A stretch of 64,000 nt of DNA from Aeromicrobium flavum (GCF_007992115.1 NZ_BJZQ01000006.1:1-64000), one strand, 5' to 3'. Counted from the first letter of the stretch, positions 8,276 to 18,514 are shown. Translations and numbers: made by a program. The notes: generated from the sequence alone by a model not told the origin.

Positions 8276-8977
8276 CTAGACCATGCCGGACGTGTCCAGC
8301 AACTGCCCGATCGCGTACGTCAGGACCAGGGCCAGCGCACCGCCCACGACGAGGCGGACGGCGGCCCGAAGCTTCGGCCCACCGCCGATGTGGGCGGCGG
8401 TCGAGCCGGTGATCGCGAGCGCGATCATCACCGCCATGAAGGTCACGCCGACACGCCACTGCAGGTCGGTGAGCAGCATCGCGGCCAGCGGCAGCGCCCC
8501 GCCGAGCGTGAACGCGACCGCGGACGAGAACGCCGCGTGCCACGGGCTGACGAGGTCGTGCTCATCCAGTCCCAGCTCGACCTCGAGGTGCGCGGCGAGC
8601 GCATCGTGCTCGGTCATCTCGCCCGCCGCCCGGATCGCCGTGTCACGCGAGATGCCGCGCGCCTCGAGCATTCCCGCGAGTTCCTCCAGCTCGCCCTCGG
8701 GATCCTGGTGCAACTCGCGCTTCTCGATCGCGATGAGGTTGCGCTCGCTGTCGCGCTGACTGCTGACCGAGACGTACTCCCCCAGCGCCATCGACACGGC
8801 CCCGCCGACGAGTGCCGCAGCGCCGGCGGTGGCGATCGCGCTGGTGTCGTCCGTGGCACCGGCCACGCCGACGACGAGCGACGCGACGGAGACGATCCCG
8901 TCATTGGCGCCCAGCACGCCCGCGCGCAGCCAGTTCAGCTTCTGGGAGGTGACGCCCTCGTGGGGCTCGGTGCTCAT
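8276..8977 (-). CDS. VIT1/CCC1-type iron/manganese transporter
   Basis: A protein of 233 residues. The first membrane segment has the family signature LRAGVLGANDGIVSVASLVVGVAGA, and MALGEYVSVSSQRDSE follows the second segment. A charged cytoplasmic stretch rich in Glu (residues about 75-135) corresponds to the metal-binding insert of CCC1-like proteins. Three C-terminal helices complete the fold. The family moves Fe2+ or Mn2+ out of the cytosol. ATG 8977 follows TAGTCT (8984-8989) with a six-base spacer, fitting a leaderless transcript; a GTG two codons upstream is the alternative. Confidence 0.87.
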   Translation of the reverse strand: MSTEPHEGVTSQKLNWLRAGVLGANDGIVSVASLVVGVAGATDDTSAIATAGAAALVGGAVSMALGEYVSVSSQRDSERNLIAIEKRELHQDPEGELEELAGMLEARGISRDTAIRAAGEMTEHDALAAHLEVELGLDEHDLVSPWHAAFSSAVAFTLGGALPLAAMLLTDLQWRVGVTFMAVMIALAITGSTAAHIGGGPKLRAAVRLVVGGALALVLTYAIGQLLDTSGMV

Positions 8978-9029
8978 GGCCACAGACTAGTGCCCACCGG
9001 GTGGACCCCGATGGTGGGCGGGGCCGACG

Positions 9030-9521
9030 TCAGACCCGGACGACGAGCACCGCACCGAGCCACGCCAGCGCGGTGACGAGCGCGAGCGCCAGCTCCACCA
9101 GGATCGAGATCCCGGTGGCCTTCATGGCGTGCCCGGTCGCCCGCCGGGCCGCCTGCGCGTCGCCGAGGCGCTGCAGCTCGGACAGGTACGTGCCCCCGAT
9201 GAAGCCGATGAACAGTCCGACCACCGGGATGACGAAGAACCCGACGACGCCGAGCACCGCGCCGACGAGGAGGCTGCGGTTGGGCACGCCGCGACGCTGC
9301 AGGTACCGGCCCGCCAGCAGGTACTTGAGCACGATCCCGGCGACGGCCAGCACCACCGACAGCGCGGCCACCGTCCAGCCGAGGGTTCCACCGGTGACGG
9401 CACCCCACACCACGACCGCGAGGCCCACGACGAGGCCGCCCGGCACGATCTGGACGACCGCGCCGACGAGCCCGGCGACGATGACCAGGGCGATGAGGAG
9501 GTCGAAGACGAGGCTGCTCAC
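9030..9521 (-). CDS. DUF456 membrane protein
   Basis: A protein of 163 residues, hydrophobic throughout. It has glycine-rich helices, including the pattern LLVGAVLGVVGFFVIPVVGLFIGFIGG near residues 85-111, which is diagnostic of the DUF456 family. Function is unknown for the family. The GTG start at 9521 overlaps the acyl-CoA dehydrogenase stop (GTGA, 9518-9521), so it is translated as the second gene of that unit. The open frame continues upstream through the dehydrogenase gene in another phase and should not be taken as part of this protein. Confidence 0.82.
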   Translation of the reverse strand: MSSLVFDLLIALVIVAGLVGAVVQIVPGGLVVGLAVVVWGAVTGGTLGWTVAALSVVLAVAGIVLKYLLAGRYLQRRGVPNRSLLVGAVLGVVGFFVIPVVGLFIGFIGGTYLSELQRLGDAQAARRATGHAMKATGISILVELALALVTALAWLGAVLVVRV

Positions 9522-10669
9522 GAGAACGCGCTGATTCCGGTCTCGGCCCGACCGATGATCAGCTTCTGGATCTGGCTCGTCCCCTCGTAAAGGGTCATGA
9601 CCCGCGCGTCGCGCATGTACTTCTGCACCGGGTACTCGTCGACGTAGCCGTAGCCGCCGAAGACCTGGATCGCCAGGTTGGCGGCCTTCACCGCCGCCTC
9701 GGAGGCGAAGAGCTTGGCCTTGGACGCCTCGACGCTGAACCGCTCGCCCTTCTCGATCAGGTCGGCGGCCCGCCACGTCAGCAGGCGCGCGGCGTCGGCG
9801 TCGACCGACATCTCGGCGATCATGTCCTGCACCAGCTGGTACGAGGCGATCGGCCGGCCGAACTGCTCGCGCTGGGTGCTGTACTCGACCGACGCCTCGA
9901 GGCAGCCCTGGACGATCCCGACACAGCTGGCGGCGATGCCCACGCGGCCCTTGTCGAGCGCGGTCATCGCGATGCGGAACCCCTGTCCCTCCTCGCCGAG
10001 CAGCGCGTCGGACGGAACGCGCAGGTCGCTGAACGACAGCGCCGCGGTCGCCTGGCCGCGCAGACCGAGCTTGCCCTTGACCTCGGTGGCCTCGAACCCC
10101 GGCGTGTCCGTGGGGACGAGGAACGCCGAGACGCCCTTGGCGCCCGGCCCCCCGGTGCGGGCGAAGACGAGCGCCACGTCGGCCCAGGTGCCGTTCGTGA
10201 TGAAGATCTTCGAGCCGTTGATGACCCAGTCGTCGCCCTCACGCACGGCGCGCGTCTTCAGGTTGCCGGCGTCGGAGCCGTTGTCGGGCTCGGTGAGGCC
10301 GAAGCAGCCCAGGGACGTGCCCGAGGAGATGCCGGGCAGCCAGCGCTGCTTCTGCTCCTCGGTGCCGAACTGCAGCACCGACTTGCCGAACAGGCCCGTC
10401 GAGACCGACACGATGCCGCGGATCGCCGAGTCGGCCCGGCCGAGCTCCTCCATCGCCAGGACGTAGGTGATGTAGTCGCCCCCGATGCCGCCGTACTCCT
10501 CGGGGATCGTCAGGCCCAAGAAGCCGATCTCGCCGAGCTTGGGGATGATCGCGGTGTCGACCGACTCCACGCGGTCCCACTCGGCGCGGTACGGGACGAC
10601 CTCCTTGTCGAGGAACTCCCGGGCGAGCGATCGGAAACCGCGTTGGTCCTCGTTCAGCGTCAGATCCAT
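9518..10669 (-). CDS. acyl-CoA dehydrogenase
   Basis: A protein of 383 residues with the complete acyl-CoA dehydrogenase architecture: a helical N-domain (residues 1-120), the beta domain with CFGLTEPDNGSDAGNLKT (FAD binding) and the C-terminal helical domain with LDKGRVGIAASCVG and REQFGRPIASYQ. The C-terminal VMTLYEGTSQIQKLIIGR holds the catalytic base Glu in the usual place for short-chain/glutaryl-type enzymes. It oxidises acyl-CoA thioesters, passing electrons to ETF; chain length cannot be read. Start ATG 10669 is preceded by CAGGAT at leaderless spacing. It is divergent from the oxidoreductase gene at 10703, with only 33 bases between. Confidence 0.93.
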   Translation of the reverse strand: MDLTLNEDQRGFRSLAREFLDKEVVPYRAEWDRVESVDTAIIPKLGEIGFLGLTIPEEYGGIGGDYITYVLAMEELGRADSAIRGIVSVSTGLFGKSVLQFGTEEQKQRWLPGISSGTSLGCFGLTEPDNGSDAGNLKTRAVREGDDWVINGSKIFITNGTWADVALVFARTGGPGAKGVSAFLVPTDTPGFEATEVKGKLGLRGQATAALSFSDLRVPSDALLGEEGQGFRIAMTALDKGRVGIAASCVGIVQGCLEASVEYSTQREQFGRPIASYQLVQDMIAEMSVDADAARLLTWRAADLIEKGERFSVEASKAKLFASEAAVKAANLAIQVFGGYGYVDEYPVQKYMRDARVMTLYEGTSQIQKLIIGRAETGISAFS

Positions 10670-10690
10670 GCCCCGATCCTGCCACCGACC

Positions 10691-10696
10691 TACGAT
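10691..10696 (+). promoter_or_regulatory. -10 box (TACGAT) for a leaderless oxidoreductase transcript
   Basis: TACGAT precedes ATG 10703 by exactly six bases, in the 33-base gap between two divergent genes. The gap has no room for an ordinary leader on either side, which strengthens the leaderless reading. Confidence 0.45.
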
Positions 10697-10702
10697 GCTG
10701 GG

Positions 10703-11731
10703 ATGGTCCTGCCCGCGCCGCGCACCCCCGATCCTCGTGAAGCCCCTCCCCTGCGCTGGGGGATCCTCGGTGCCGGAGGCATCGCGGCGGCCATGACGAC
10801 GGCCCTGCTGGAGGGCACCCGTCAGCAGGTCGTCGCGGTCGGCTCCCGTGACCACGACCGCGCGCGCGCCTTCGCGGATCGCCTCGGCGTGGCGCGTGCG
10901 CACGGCTCCTACGAGGACCTGGTCGCCGACCCCGAGGTGGACGTGGTCTACGTCGCGACGCCGCACTCGGAGCATCGCGACCACGCGCTGCTGGCGATCG
11001 CGGCGGGCAAGCACGTGCTGGTCGAGAAGGCGTTCACCCGCAACGCGCGCGAGGCCGACGAGGTGCTCGCCGCCGCGGAGGCCGCCGGCGTGACGTGCCT
11101 CGAGGCCATGTGGTCGCGCTTCCTGCCGGGCTACGACGTGGTGCGCCGCGCGGTCGAGGAGGGCCTCGTCGGCAACATGCGCCTGATCGAGGCCGACCAC
11201 GGCCAGCTGCTCTACCCGAACGGTCCCGCGCGCCTGGCCACCCCCGAGCTGGCCGGCGGCGCCCTGCTCGACCTCGGCGTCTACCCCCTGCACCTGGCCG
11301 CGATGCTCCTGCCCGACATCGCGTCGGTGCGCGCCGTCGGCACCCTCACGCCGCTCGGCGTCGACGAGCACGAGTCCGTGTCGCTGCGCGACGCGTCAGG
11401 TGCCGTCGCCGCCCTCACGGCGTGCATGTCGGCCACCACGCCCACCGTCGCCAGCATCGCCGGCACGCAGGCCCGACTCGACCTGGCCGGGCCGTTCTAC
11501 CAGCCGACCGCGATCCGGCTGGTCGATCCCGCGGGGGTCACGCTCGACACCTGGGCCCCCGAGACGCCGGACGCCCACCTCGGACTGCGGTTCGAGGCGG
11601 CCGAGCTGGCCCGCTGTGTCGAGCAGGGTCGCCGCGAGTCGCCGCTGCTGCCGTGGACCGAGACCCGGCGCCTGATGGCCCTCATGGACGAGGTCCGCGC
11701 CCAGCTGGGCGTGGTGCTGCCCGACGAGTAG
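10703..11731 (+). CDS. Gfo/Idh/MocA family oxidoreductase
   Basis: A protein of 342 residues. An N-terminal Rossmann fold starts with RWGILGAGGIAAAM (dinucleotide-binding glycine motif, about residues 16-30). EDLVADPEVDVVYVATPHSEH and the conserved GKHVLVEKAFTRNAREAD follow; the Lys of EKAF is the catalytic lysine of this family. The C-terminal domain has GGALLDLGVYPLHLA. It is closest in feel to trans-1,2-dihydrobenzenediol/D-xylose dehydrogenase-like members, but the substrate cannot be assigned. It is a single gene, divergent from the acyl-CoA dehydrogenase. Confidence 0.88.
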   Translation: MVLPAPRTPDPREAPPLRWGILGAGGIAAAMTTALLEGTRQQVVAVGSRDHDRARAFADRLGVARAHGSYEDLVADPEVDVVYVATPHSEHRDHALLAIAAGKHVLVEKAFTRNAREADEVLAAAEAAGVTCLEAMWSRFLPGYDVVRRAVEEGLVGNMRLIEADHGQLLYPNGPARLATPELAGGALLDLGVYPLHLAAMLLPDIASVRAVGTLTPLGVDEHESVSLRDASGAVAALTACMSATTPTVASIAGTQARLDLAGPFYQPTAIRLVDPAGVTLDTWAPETPDAHLGLRFEAAELARCVEQGRRESPLLPWTETRRLMALMDEVRAQLGVVLPDE

Positions 11732-11755
11732 GTCGGCGCGTCTAGCGTGGTGGCG

Positions 11756-13393
11756 ATGCGCCCCGACCGACCCCACCGCCGCGGCGCGCCCGTGCTGGTG
11801 GCCCTGTCGATCCTGGTCGGGGTCGTGCTGATCGTCCGGCCACTCAGCGCGATCGACGTCCTGCTGATCGTGACCCTGCCCGGGCTCGCCGTCGCGGGCG
11901 CCCACGAGCTGGTCACCGCCCACGCCCTGCGTGACCGGCTGATCGGCGCGGTCCTGCTGGGCGCGGCCGTCGTGCTCGCCCTCCAACCGGCCTGGGCCGT
12001 CCGCGTGCTCGTCACCGTGCTGGGGGCCGTGCTCGTCGGCGAGGGCATCGCCACCGTCCGGCGCCGCACCCGCACCGACGCCGCGCTCGGCACCGGCCAG
12101 GTGCTGCTGGGCGTGCTGGCGCTGGCCTGGCCCGACGTCTCGGTCTTCGTGCTCGGCGTCCTGCTCGGCGTGCGCCTGGTCCTGTTCGGGTTCCCACGGC
12201 TGGGCCGGGTCGTCCCCCGCCCCGTCACGGCGACCGTCGTGCTCGTGCTCGCGATCGCCCTGACCGGCTACACCGTCGGCGTCACGTGGACGGCCCCGCG
12301 GCCCGACCGGTTCTACACCGCCCCGCAGGACACGCCCCGCTCCCCCGGGCTGCTGCTGCGGGCCGAGCCCTTCACCACCGACGTGCCCGAGGGAGCCCGC
12401 GCGTGGCGCATCCTCTACAGCACGACCCGCGCCGGGGACGAGCCCACCGTGGCCAGCGCCCTCGTCGCGGCACCGCGCGAGGCGACCCGCCCCGCGGTGG
12501 TCGCGTGGGCCCACGGCACCACCGGCTTCGACCGCCGCTGCGCCCCCAGCCTGCGCACGAGGCGCACCATCGGCGCCGGGGGCATCGAAGCCGTGCGCGC
12601 GGCACTCGACGAAGGCTGGGCGATCGTCGCGCCCGACTACCCGGGCCTGGGCACGCGCGGCGTGCAGCCGTACCTGGTGGGATCGGGCGAGGCACGCTCG
12701 GTGCTCGACGCGGTACGCGCCGCTCGCCGCATCCCCGAGCTGGACCTGGCGCCGGACACCACCGTGTGGGGCCACTCCCAGGGCGGCCACGCCGCCCTGT
12801 GGACCGCGATGACCCAGCCCGACTACGCCCCGGACGTGCCGCTGGCCGGGGTCGCCGCGATCTCGCCGGTCAGCAGCCCGGTTACGTTCCTGCGCGACCT
12901 CCAGCGCCGCCCCGTCGGCACGATCTTCGTGGCGTACGCGCTGGCCGCGTACGCCGGCACGTACCCCGACGTCGAGGTCGGCGACCACGTGCGCGCCAGC
13001 GCGCGCATCCCGCTGCGGCAGATCGCCGACCGGTGCCTGCGCTCGCCCACCTCGGAGGTCTCGTTGGCGCAGGCCCGCGTGATGGCCGACCGGTTCGTGG
13101 CCAACTCGCTGTACGAGGGTGCGCTGGGGCGGCGGCTCAGCGAGAACGACGCCACCGGCGTCATGGAGGCACCGCTGCTGATCGCCCAGGGCGAGCGCGA
13201 CCGCGTCGTCACGTTGGGCCTGCAGGACGCCTACGTGCGCGAGCGGTGCGCCGCGGGGCAGTCCCTGGACTACCGGACCTACGCCGGCCGCGGCCACGGC
13301 GACCTGCTGCGCGAGGAGTCGCCGTTCGTGGACGAGCTGCTCTCCTGGACCACCGACCGCTTCGCCGGCGAGCCCACCACCACGACCTGCTGA
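11756..13393 (+). CDS. HdeD-like membrane domain fused to a secretory-lipase-type hydrolase
   Basis: A protein of 545 residues with two parts. Residues 1-180 form about six short membrane helices in hairpin pairs, resembling HdeD/DUF308 proteins. Residues 190-545 are an alpha/beta hydrolase of the secretory lipase (LIP) type. This part shows VAWAHGTTGF (oxyanion region), DYPGLGTRGVQPYLVG, the nucleophile elbow WGHSQGGHAALW, an acid in QGERDRVV and the late GRGHGDL histidine. The hydrolase would be tethered to the membrane, probably facing outward. ATG 11756 is chosen because TAGCGT (11743-11748) lies about seven bases upstream; an in-frame GTG at 11747 is possible. Confidence 0.82.
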   Translation: MRPDRPHRRGAPVLVALSILVGVVLIVRPLSAIDVLLIVTLPGLAVAGAHELVTAHALRDRLIGAVLLGAAVVLALQPAWAVRVLVTVLGAVLVGEGIATVRRRTRTDAALGTGQVLLGVLALAWPDVSVFVLGVLLGVRLVLFGFPRLGRVVPRPVTATVVLVLAIALTGYTVGVTWTAPRPDRFYTAPQDTPRSPGLLLRAEPFTTDVPEGARAWRILYSTTRAGDEPTVASALVAAPREATRPAVVAWAHGTTGFDRRCAPSLRTRRTIGAGGIEAVRAALDEGWAIVAPDYPGLGTRGVQPYLVGSGEARSVLDAVRAARRIPELDLAPDTTVWGHSQGGHAALWTAMTQPDYAPDVPLAGVAAISPVSSPVTFLRDLQRRPVGTIFVAYALAAYAGTYPDVEVGDHVRASARIPLRQIADRCLRSPTSEVSLAQARVMADRFVANSLYEGALGRRLSENDATGVMEAPLLIAQGERDRVVTLGLQDAYVRERCAAGQSLDYRTYAGRGHGDLLREESPFVDELLSWTTDRFAGEPTTTTC

Positions 13394-13412
13394 CGCCCGC
13401 CGGTCCCCGGCG

Positions 13413-13485
13413 CGAGATGTGTAGCGGTGACCACGCGTTTCGGGCGGAAACGGCTCAATTCGGGTGGGTACCGCTACACATCTCG
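13413..13485. repeat. inverted repeat, 16-bp perfect arms, in a convergent gap
   Basis: Left arm CGAGATGTGTAGCGGT (13413-13428) and right arm ACCGCTACACATCTCG (13470-13485) are perfect reverse complements around a 41-base loop. The right arm contains the stop codon of the minus-strand marR gene; the left arm follows the lipase gene stop by 19 bases. It could act as a bidirectional terminator for both genes, though no T-run follows. Its size and placement resemble the repeats near 45.6 and 57-60 kb, but the sequence differs. Confidence 0.75.
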
Positions 13486-13848
13486 GTCGCCGGAGGCGAC
13501 GAGAGGCGGGAGGACGGCGCGGGACTCGGCGTCGTGGAGGAGGGCCGCGAGTCGCTCGCCGAGGGTCGAGAGGGCGACGGCGGCCCGGCGACGGTCATCG
13601 GGGTCGATGCGGCGGATCACGAGCGCGCGCTCGACGAGCCGGTCGACGTGGCGGGTCAGCGAGGCGGCGGGCAGCACGGCGAACTCGGCCAGCTCGGTCA
13701 TGCGCAGGCCGGGCCGCTCGCGCAGCGCGGACAGCACCTGCCACTGCTCGAAGGTGAGCCGCTCGGCAGCCAGGACGGGCTCGACCGCACGGCGCAGCGC
13801 CTGCTCGGCCTGCTTGAGCCGCAGGGTCGCGCTCTCGGGTCCTGACAC
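13474..13848 (-). CDS. MarR family transcriptional regulator
   Basis: A protein of 124 residues. The winged helix is clear: LTFEQWQVLSALRERPGLRM, TELAEFAVLPAASLTRHVDRLVERALV (helix-turn-helix) and RRIDPDDRRRAAVALSTLGERLA (wing and start of the dimer helix, with the DDRR motif typical of MarR). I chose GTG 13848 because GGAGG lies seven bases upstream. An in-frame ATG at 13890 would add 14 residues without a good site. The divergent neighbour is the amide/urea-binding protein, a possible target; ligand unknown. Confidence 0.85.
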   Translation of the reverse strand: MSGPESATLRLKQAEQALRRAVEPVLAAERLTFEQWQVLSALRERPGLRMTELAEFAVLPAASLTRHVDRLVERALVIRRIDPDDRRRAAVALSTLGERLAALLHDAESRAVLPPLVASGDRDV

Positions 13849-13948
13849 GGTGTCGCCTCCTGCGCCCACGGTACTGCCATCTGGAAGCATCCGCGGCCCC
13901 CATGAGCGCTCCCGAGGTGACGTCCTCGTTACGTCGTGTCACCGCCGC

Positions 13949-13963
13949 GTGACGATTCGTCAC
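13949..13963. promoter_or_regulatory. palindrome GTGACGATTCGTCAC, candidate operator
   Basis: Seven-base arms around a single central T. A related half, GTTAC with a downstream TCAC, lies 21 bases upstream (13928-13942). The spacing of these GTnAC/TCAC elements recalls GlnR boxes, which control urea and nitrogen genes in actinobacteria, but the fit is imperfect. It sits between marR and the AmiC/UrtA-like gene, so either the local MarR or a nitrogen regulator could bind. Confidence 0.35.
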
Positions 13964-14003
13964 AGCCATGGGAGACGGCCCCGGACTGGCCCACACTGGC
14001 CGG

Positions 14004-15089
14004 GTGGTCCCTGCCCCCGCCGCTCCCGGAGCCCCGCGCGTGCGCGTGGCGTTCGTGGTGCCGTTGCAGGGCCCGACGGGGATCTACGGCCCCTCGTGCC
14101 TGGCCTGCGGCGAGCTCGCGGTCGAGCAGCTCAACGCCCACGACGGCATCGCCGGCCGTGAGGTCGAGCTGGTCGTGGTGGACGGCGGCCGCCACCCCGA
14201 GGTCGTGGCCGCCGAGGTCGACGCGCTCGTCACGTCGGGCGCGGTCGACGTCGTGGCCGGCTGGCACATCTCCGCGGTCCGGCAGGCCATCACCCGGCGG
14301 GTCGGCGGCCGCGTCGCCTACGCCTACGCCGCGATGCACGAGGGCCGCGACGACACCCCCGGCGTCTTCATGCTCGGCGAGCGGCCGATCAACCAGCTGC
14401 TGCCCGCCGCGCACTGGATGCGCGAGCAGCTCGGCGTCGGCCGCTGGGCGGTGGTCGGCAACGACTACGTCTTCCCGCGCGTCACCGGGGCGACGACCCG
14501 GCTGGCGCTGCAGGACACCGACTCCCGCGTCGTCACCGAGCGGTACGTCCCCCTGGGGACCACCGACTTCTCGCTCGTCCTGCAGGAGCTGCGCCACACC
14601 GAGATCGACGGCGTCGTCATGCTGCTGATGGGTCAGGACGCGGTGCACTTCAACCGCCAGTTCGCCCGCGAGGGACTCGACGACCGGCTGGTCCGCCTCA
14701 GCCCCGCGGTGGAGGAGAACACGCTGCTCGCCGGCGGCGCCGACGCCCATCACGACCTGTTCGCCGCGGCCGCGTACTTCGACGGGCTGGACACCGTCGA
14801 GAGCAACGAGCTGGCGCGTGCCTACGCGCAGCGCTTCGGCCCGTGGGCACCGGCGCTCAACGCCGTCGGCGAGTCCTGCTACGAGGCGATCTGGTTCCTC
14901 GGCCGGCTCGGCCGGCACTGCGGCGGCATCGACCTGGCGTCGGTGTCGTCCTTCGGGTCGGGCAGCTTCTACGACGGTCCGCGCGGCCTGATGCGGCTCG
15001 ACGGCAACCTGCTCGACCAGGACGTCTACCTGGCCAGCGCCGACGGGCTGGAGTTCCAGGTCGAGGCGCAGATCTCGCGCATCAGCTGA
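14004..15089 (+). CDS. AmiC/UrtA-like amide or urea binding protein without signal peptide
   Basis: A protein of 361 residues of the periplasmic-binding-protein type I fold in the urea/short-chain-amide group. It shows VAFVVPLQGPTGIYGPSC, QLNAHDGIAGREVELVVVDG, GWHISAVRQAITRR, VVGNDYVFPR and ESCYEAIWF. Transporter members carry a signal peptide or lipobox; this one begins almost directly with the first beta strand. It may therefore be cytoplasmic, as AmiC, the amide sensor of Pseudomonas, is believed to be. No permease or ATPase gene is nearby. GTG 14004 is six bases after a CACACT element; ATG 13968 would add 12 polar residues and still no signal. The 3' end overlaps ureD by 64 bases in convergent orientation. 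Confidence 0.78.
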   Translation: MVPAPAAPGAPRVRVAFVVPLQGPTGIYGPSCLACGELAVEQLNAHDGIAGREVELVVVDGGRHPEVVAAEVDALVTSGAVDVVAGWHISAVRQAITRRVGGRVAYAYAAMHEGRDDTPGVFMLGERPINQLLPAAHWMREQLGVGRWAVVGNDYVFPRVTGATTRLALQDTDSRVVTERYVPLGTTDFSLVLQELRHTEIDGVVMLLMGQDAVHFNRQFAREGLDDRLVRLSPAVEENTLLAGGADAHHDLFAAAAYFDGLDTVESNELARAYAQRFGPWAPALNAVGESCYEAIWFLGRLGRHCGGIDLASVSSFGSGSFYDGPRGLMRLDGNLLDQDVYLASADGLEFQVEAQISRIS

Positions 15090-15826
15090 CGGGCGGCGCG
15101 CCACGACCGGTCGGGCACGGCCACGTGCGCGGCGTCGGCCAGCCGCCGCACCACCGTGCCCTCGGCCTCGAGGTCCAGGCGCGTTCCGTCGTCCGTCGCG
15201 GGAAGCCGCGCGCCCAGCACCGTGACGGTGCCCATCACCCGCGCACCGCCGAGCGCGAGGTCCCCGAACGCAGCGCCGACCGCCAGCGACTCGGCCAGCA
15301 CCGGGGTGCCGTTGGGCCCGGTGGCGTCGAAGTCCTGGCACAGCTCGCCCGGACGCTCGCCGTGGCGGCCGAGCACGAGGACCTCGCGCAACGCGAGCCG
15401 GGCGTCCCAGGCCAGCTCGACGGTCGTGCGCCGGTCGACGCGCGCACCCTCCGAGACGACGAACGGCTCGCCGGCCCACACCAGCGACGACGCCGGCGCG
15501 AGGTGGATCGTGACGTCCCACGAGGCCCGCCCGCCGTCGCTCATCGCGTACGCCACCGTCCCCGCGGGCTCGACGAGCTCGAGCCGCGCGCCGGCCCCGA
15601 CGACGACCTCGATCACGACCGCGTCGCCCGAGAGCAGCAGCGCCCCTTCGGGCACGAGCGACACCCGGGCGCCGTCGTCGTCCGAGCTCAGCAGCATCGG
15701 GCGCACCCGTGGCCGGTCGGCCGGACCCGAGCACGACAGCCGTACCTCGCACCGCCCGCCGCGGACGGGCCGGTGGACCTCGATTCGGGTCAGGCTCGCC
15801 CCGTCACGCGTGGACGTGGTCGTCAT
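15026..15826 (-). CDS. ureD: urease accessory protein UreD
   Basis: A protein of 266 residues. UreD scaffolds the UreD-UreF-UreG complex that delivers nickel to the urease active site. Recognisable parts are [71 protein letters not shown] and a long beta-rich core. The gene is last in the ureC-F-G-D order and overlaps ureG by 23 bases. Its end also overlaps the convergent AmiC/UrtA-like gene. The reading frame looks intact even though the structural urease genes upstream are damaged. Confidence 0.85.
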   Translation of the reverse strand: MTTTSTRDGASLTRIEVHRPVRGGRCEVRLSCSGPADRPRVRPMLLSSDDDGARVSLVPEGALLLSGDAVVIEVVVGAGARLELVEPAGTVAYAMSDGGRASWDVTIHLAPASSLVWAGEPFVVSEGARVDRRTTVELAWDARLALREVLVLGRHGERPGELCQDFDATGPNGTPVLAESLAVGAAFGDLALGGARVMGTVTVLGARLPATDDGTRLDLEAEGTVVRRLADAAHVAVPDRSWRAARQLMREICASTWNSSPSALAR

Positions 15827-16541
15827 GGGCGCCGTCGTGCGCGTGCGCCGTGCCGTCGGCGTGGAAGTGCGCGGCCATCGGGCCCGGGTCGGCGGGGACG
15901 AGCGTGCCGGCCCGGTGCACCGCCAGCTGCCCCAGCAGCCAGTCCGTCAGCGCCGCGACCGAGGCGGCGTCCTGCCGCGACAGCGCGATGACCGGCCGGC
16001 CGTCGCGCACGGCACCGGCGTCGGCGACCATCTGCTCGGCGTCGACGCCGACGTGCGGCGCGAGATCGGTCTTGTTCACCACGAGCAGGTCGGCCCGGGT
16101 GATGCCGGGTCCGCCCTTGCGCGCCACGTCGCCGCCGCCCGCGACGTCGATGAGGAAGATCTGCGTGTCCACCAGTGCCGGCGAGAACGTGGCCGTCAGG
16201 TTGTCCCCGCCGGACTCGACGAGCACCAGGTCCAGTGGAGCGAAGTCCTCCTCCAGCTCCTCGACGGCGAGCAGGTTCGCGGTGATGTCGTCGCGGATGG
16301 CGGTGTGCGGGCAGGCGCCCGTCTCGACCGCGCGGATCCGCTCGGGGTCGAGCACGCCGGCGGAGCGCAGGAAGCGCGCGTCCTCGTCGGTGTAGATGTC
16401 GTTCGTGACCACGGCGATCTGCAGTGACGCGGCCAGCTGGGCGCAGACCAGGGCGATGAGCGAGCTCTTGCCGGTCCCGACGGGTCCGCAGACGCCGACC
16501 CGCAGGGCGCGGCCGGAGGGGTGGATGGGTGTGTCAGGCAC
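15804..16541 (-). CDS. ureG: urease accessory GTPase UreG
   Basis: A protein of 245 residues. The P-loop [15 protein letters not shown] is near the N-terminus, and the metal-binding CPH motif is in [50 protein letters not shown] (NKxD guanine motif) and a His-rich tail ([20 protein letters not shown]) complete the family pattern. The His-rich C-terminus probably stores or passes nickel. The GTG start overlaps the ureF stop by eight bases, consistent with one operon. Confidence 0.93.
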   Translation of the reverse strand: MPDTPIHPSGRALRVGVCGPVGTGKSSLIALVCAQLAASLQIAVVTNDIYTDEDARFLRSAGVLDPERIRAVETGACPHTAIRDDITANLLAVEELEEDFAPLDLVLVESGGDNLTATFSPALVDTQIFLIDVAGGGDVARKGGPGITRADLLVVNKTDLAPHVGVDAEQMVADAGAVRDGRPVIALSRQDAASVAALTDWLLGQLAVHRAGTLVPADPGPMAAHFHADGTAHAHDGAHDDHVHA

Positions 16542-17193
16542 TGAACAGTCTCCTCGTGGTGGTGGCGTGGCTCTCGGCCCACGCCTCGATGCGGGGCGCC
16601 CCGGCGGCGGGGATGTCGCCGGGGGTGGTCAGGGGGGCGACGTCGGCGGCGAGCCGGTCGACGGCGGGCAGGGCCGCCAGGACCCAGCCCGCGACCTTGG
16701 CCGGGTCGAGCGGCAGCAGCTTCAGCGCCGCGGCGCCCACCGTCTGCACGTCGTCGTAGCCGACGAGCCGGGCCAGGGCGGCCGCGTCCAGCCCCGCGGC
16801 GTCGGCGGCGGCCGCCAGGACGACCGCGCGGGAGGCACCACGGCGGAGCGAGGCGATCCCCCGGTGGTCGGGCCACAGCCGCGAGGCCAGCCGCAGCAGG
16901 GCACGGCCCATCGTGCGGGACGTGGCGCGCATGGCCGCGCTCGGCGTGCGCGCCGCCCAGGCGAGCTCGACCGCGTCGAGGGCGAGCCCGTGCCGCAGGT
17001 GGTGCAGCGCCACGACCGCGGTGGCGGCCTCGACCCGCGTGACTGTCGCCAGGCGCAGCGAGACGAACGCCGGCACGTCCGCCGCCGCCAGGCCCGATGC
17101 GACCGCCGGCTCGAGCTGGGCCGACTGCGTGTGCCCGGCCGTGGGCAGGCGCGCGTCGGCGAGCAGCATGAGCAGCAGGTCGGGGGACGTCAC
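16534..17193 (-). CDS. ureF: urease accessory protein UreF
   Basis: A protein of 219 residues, all helical. UreF binds UreD and UreG and gates nickel delivery. The start [20 protein letters not shown] and the PTAGHTQS segment match the actinobacterial UreF N-terminus; [21 protein letters not shown] follows in the middle. The C-terminal tail ends in TRRLFSA. GTG 17193 lies six bases below the ureC stop. Function depends on a urease that appears to be missing its first subunits here. Confidence 0.82.
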   Translation of the reverse strand: MTSPDLLLMLLADARLPTAGHTQSAQLEPAVASGLAAADVPAFVSLRLATVTRVEAATAVVALHHLRHGLALDAVELAWAARTPSAAMRATSRTMGRALLRLASRLWPDHRGIASLRRGASRAVVLAAAADAAGLDAAALARLVGYDDVQTVGAAALKLLPLDPAKVAGWVLAALPAVDRLAADVAPLTTPGDIPAAGAPRIEAWAESHATTTRRLFSA

Positions 17194-17199
17194 GGCGAC

Positions 17200-18513
<1,314 letters not shown>

Positions 18514-18514
<1 letters not shown>

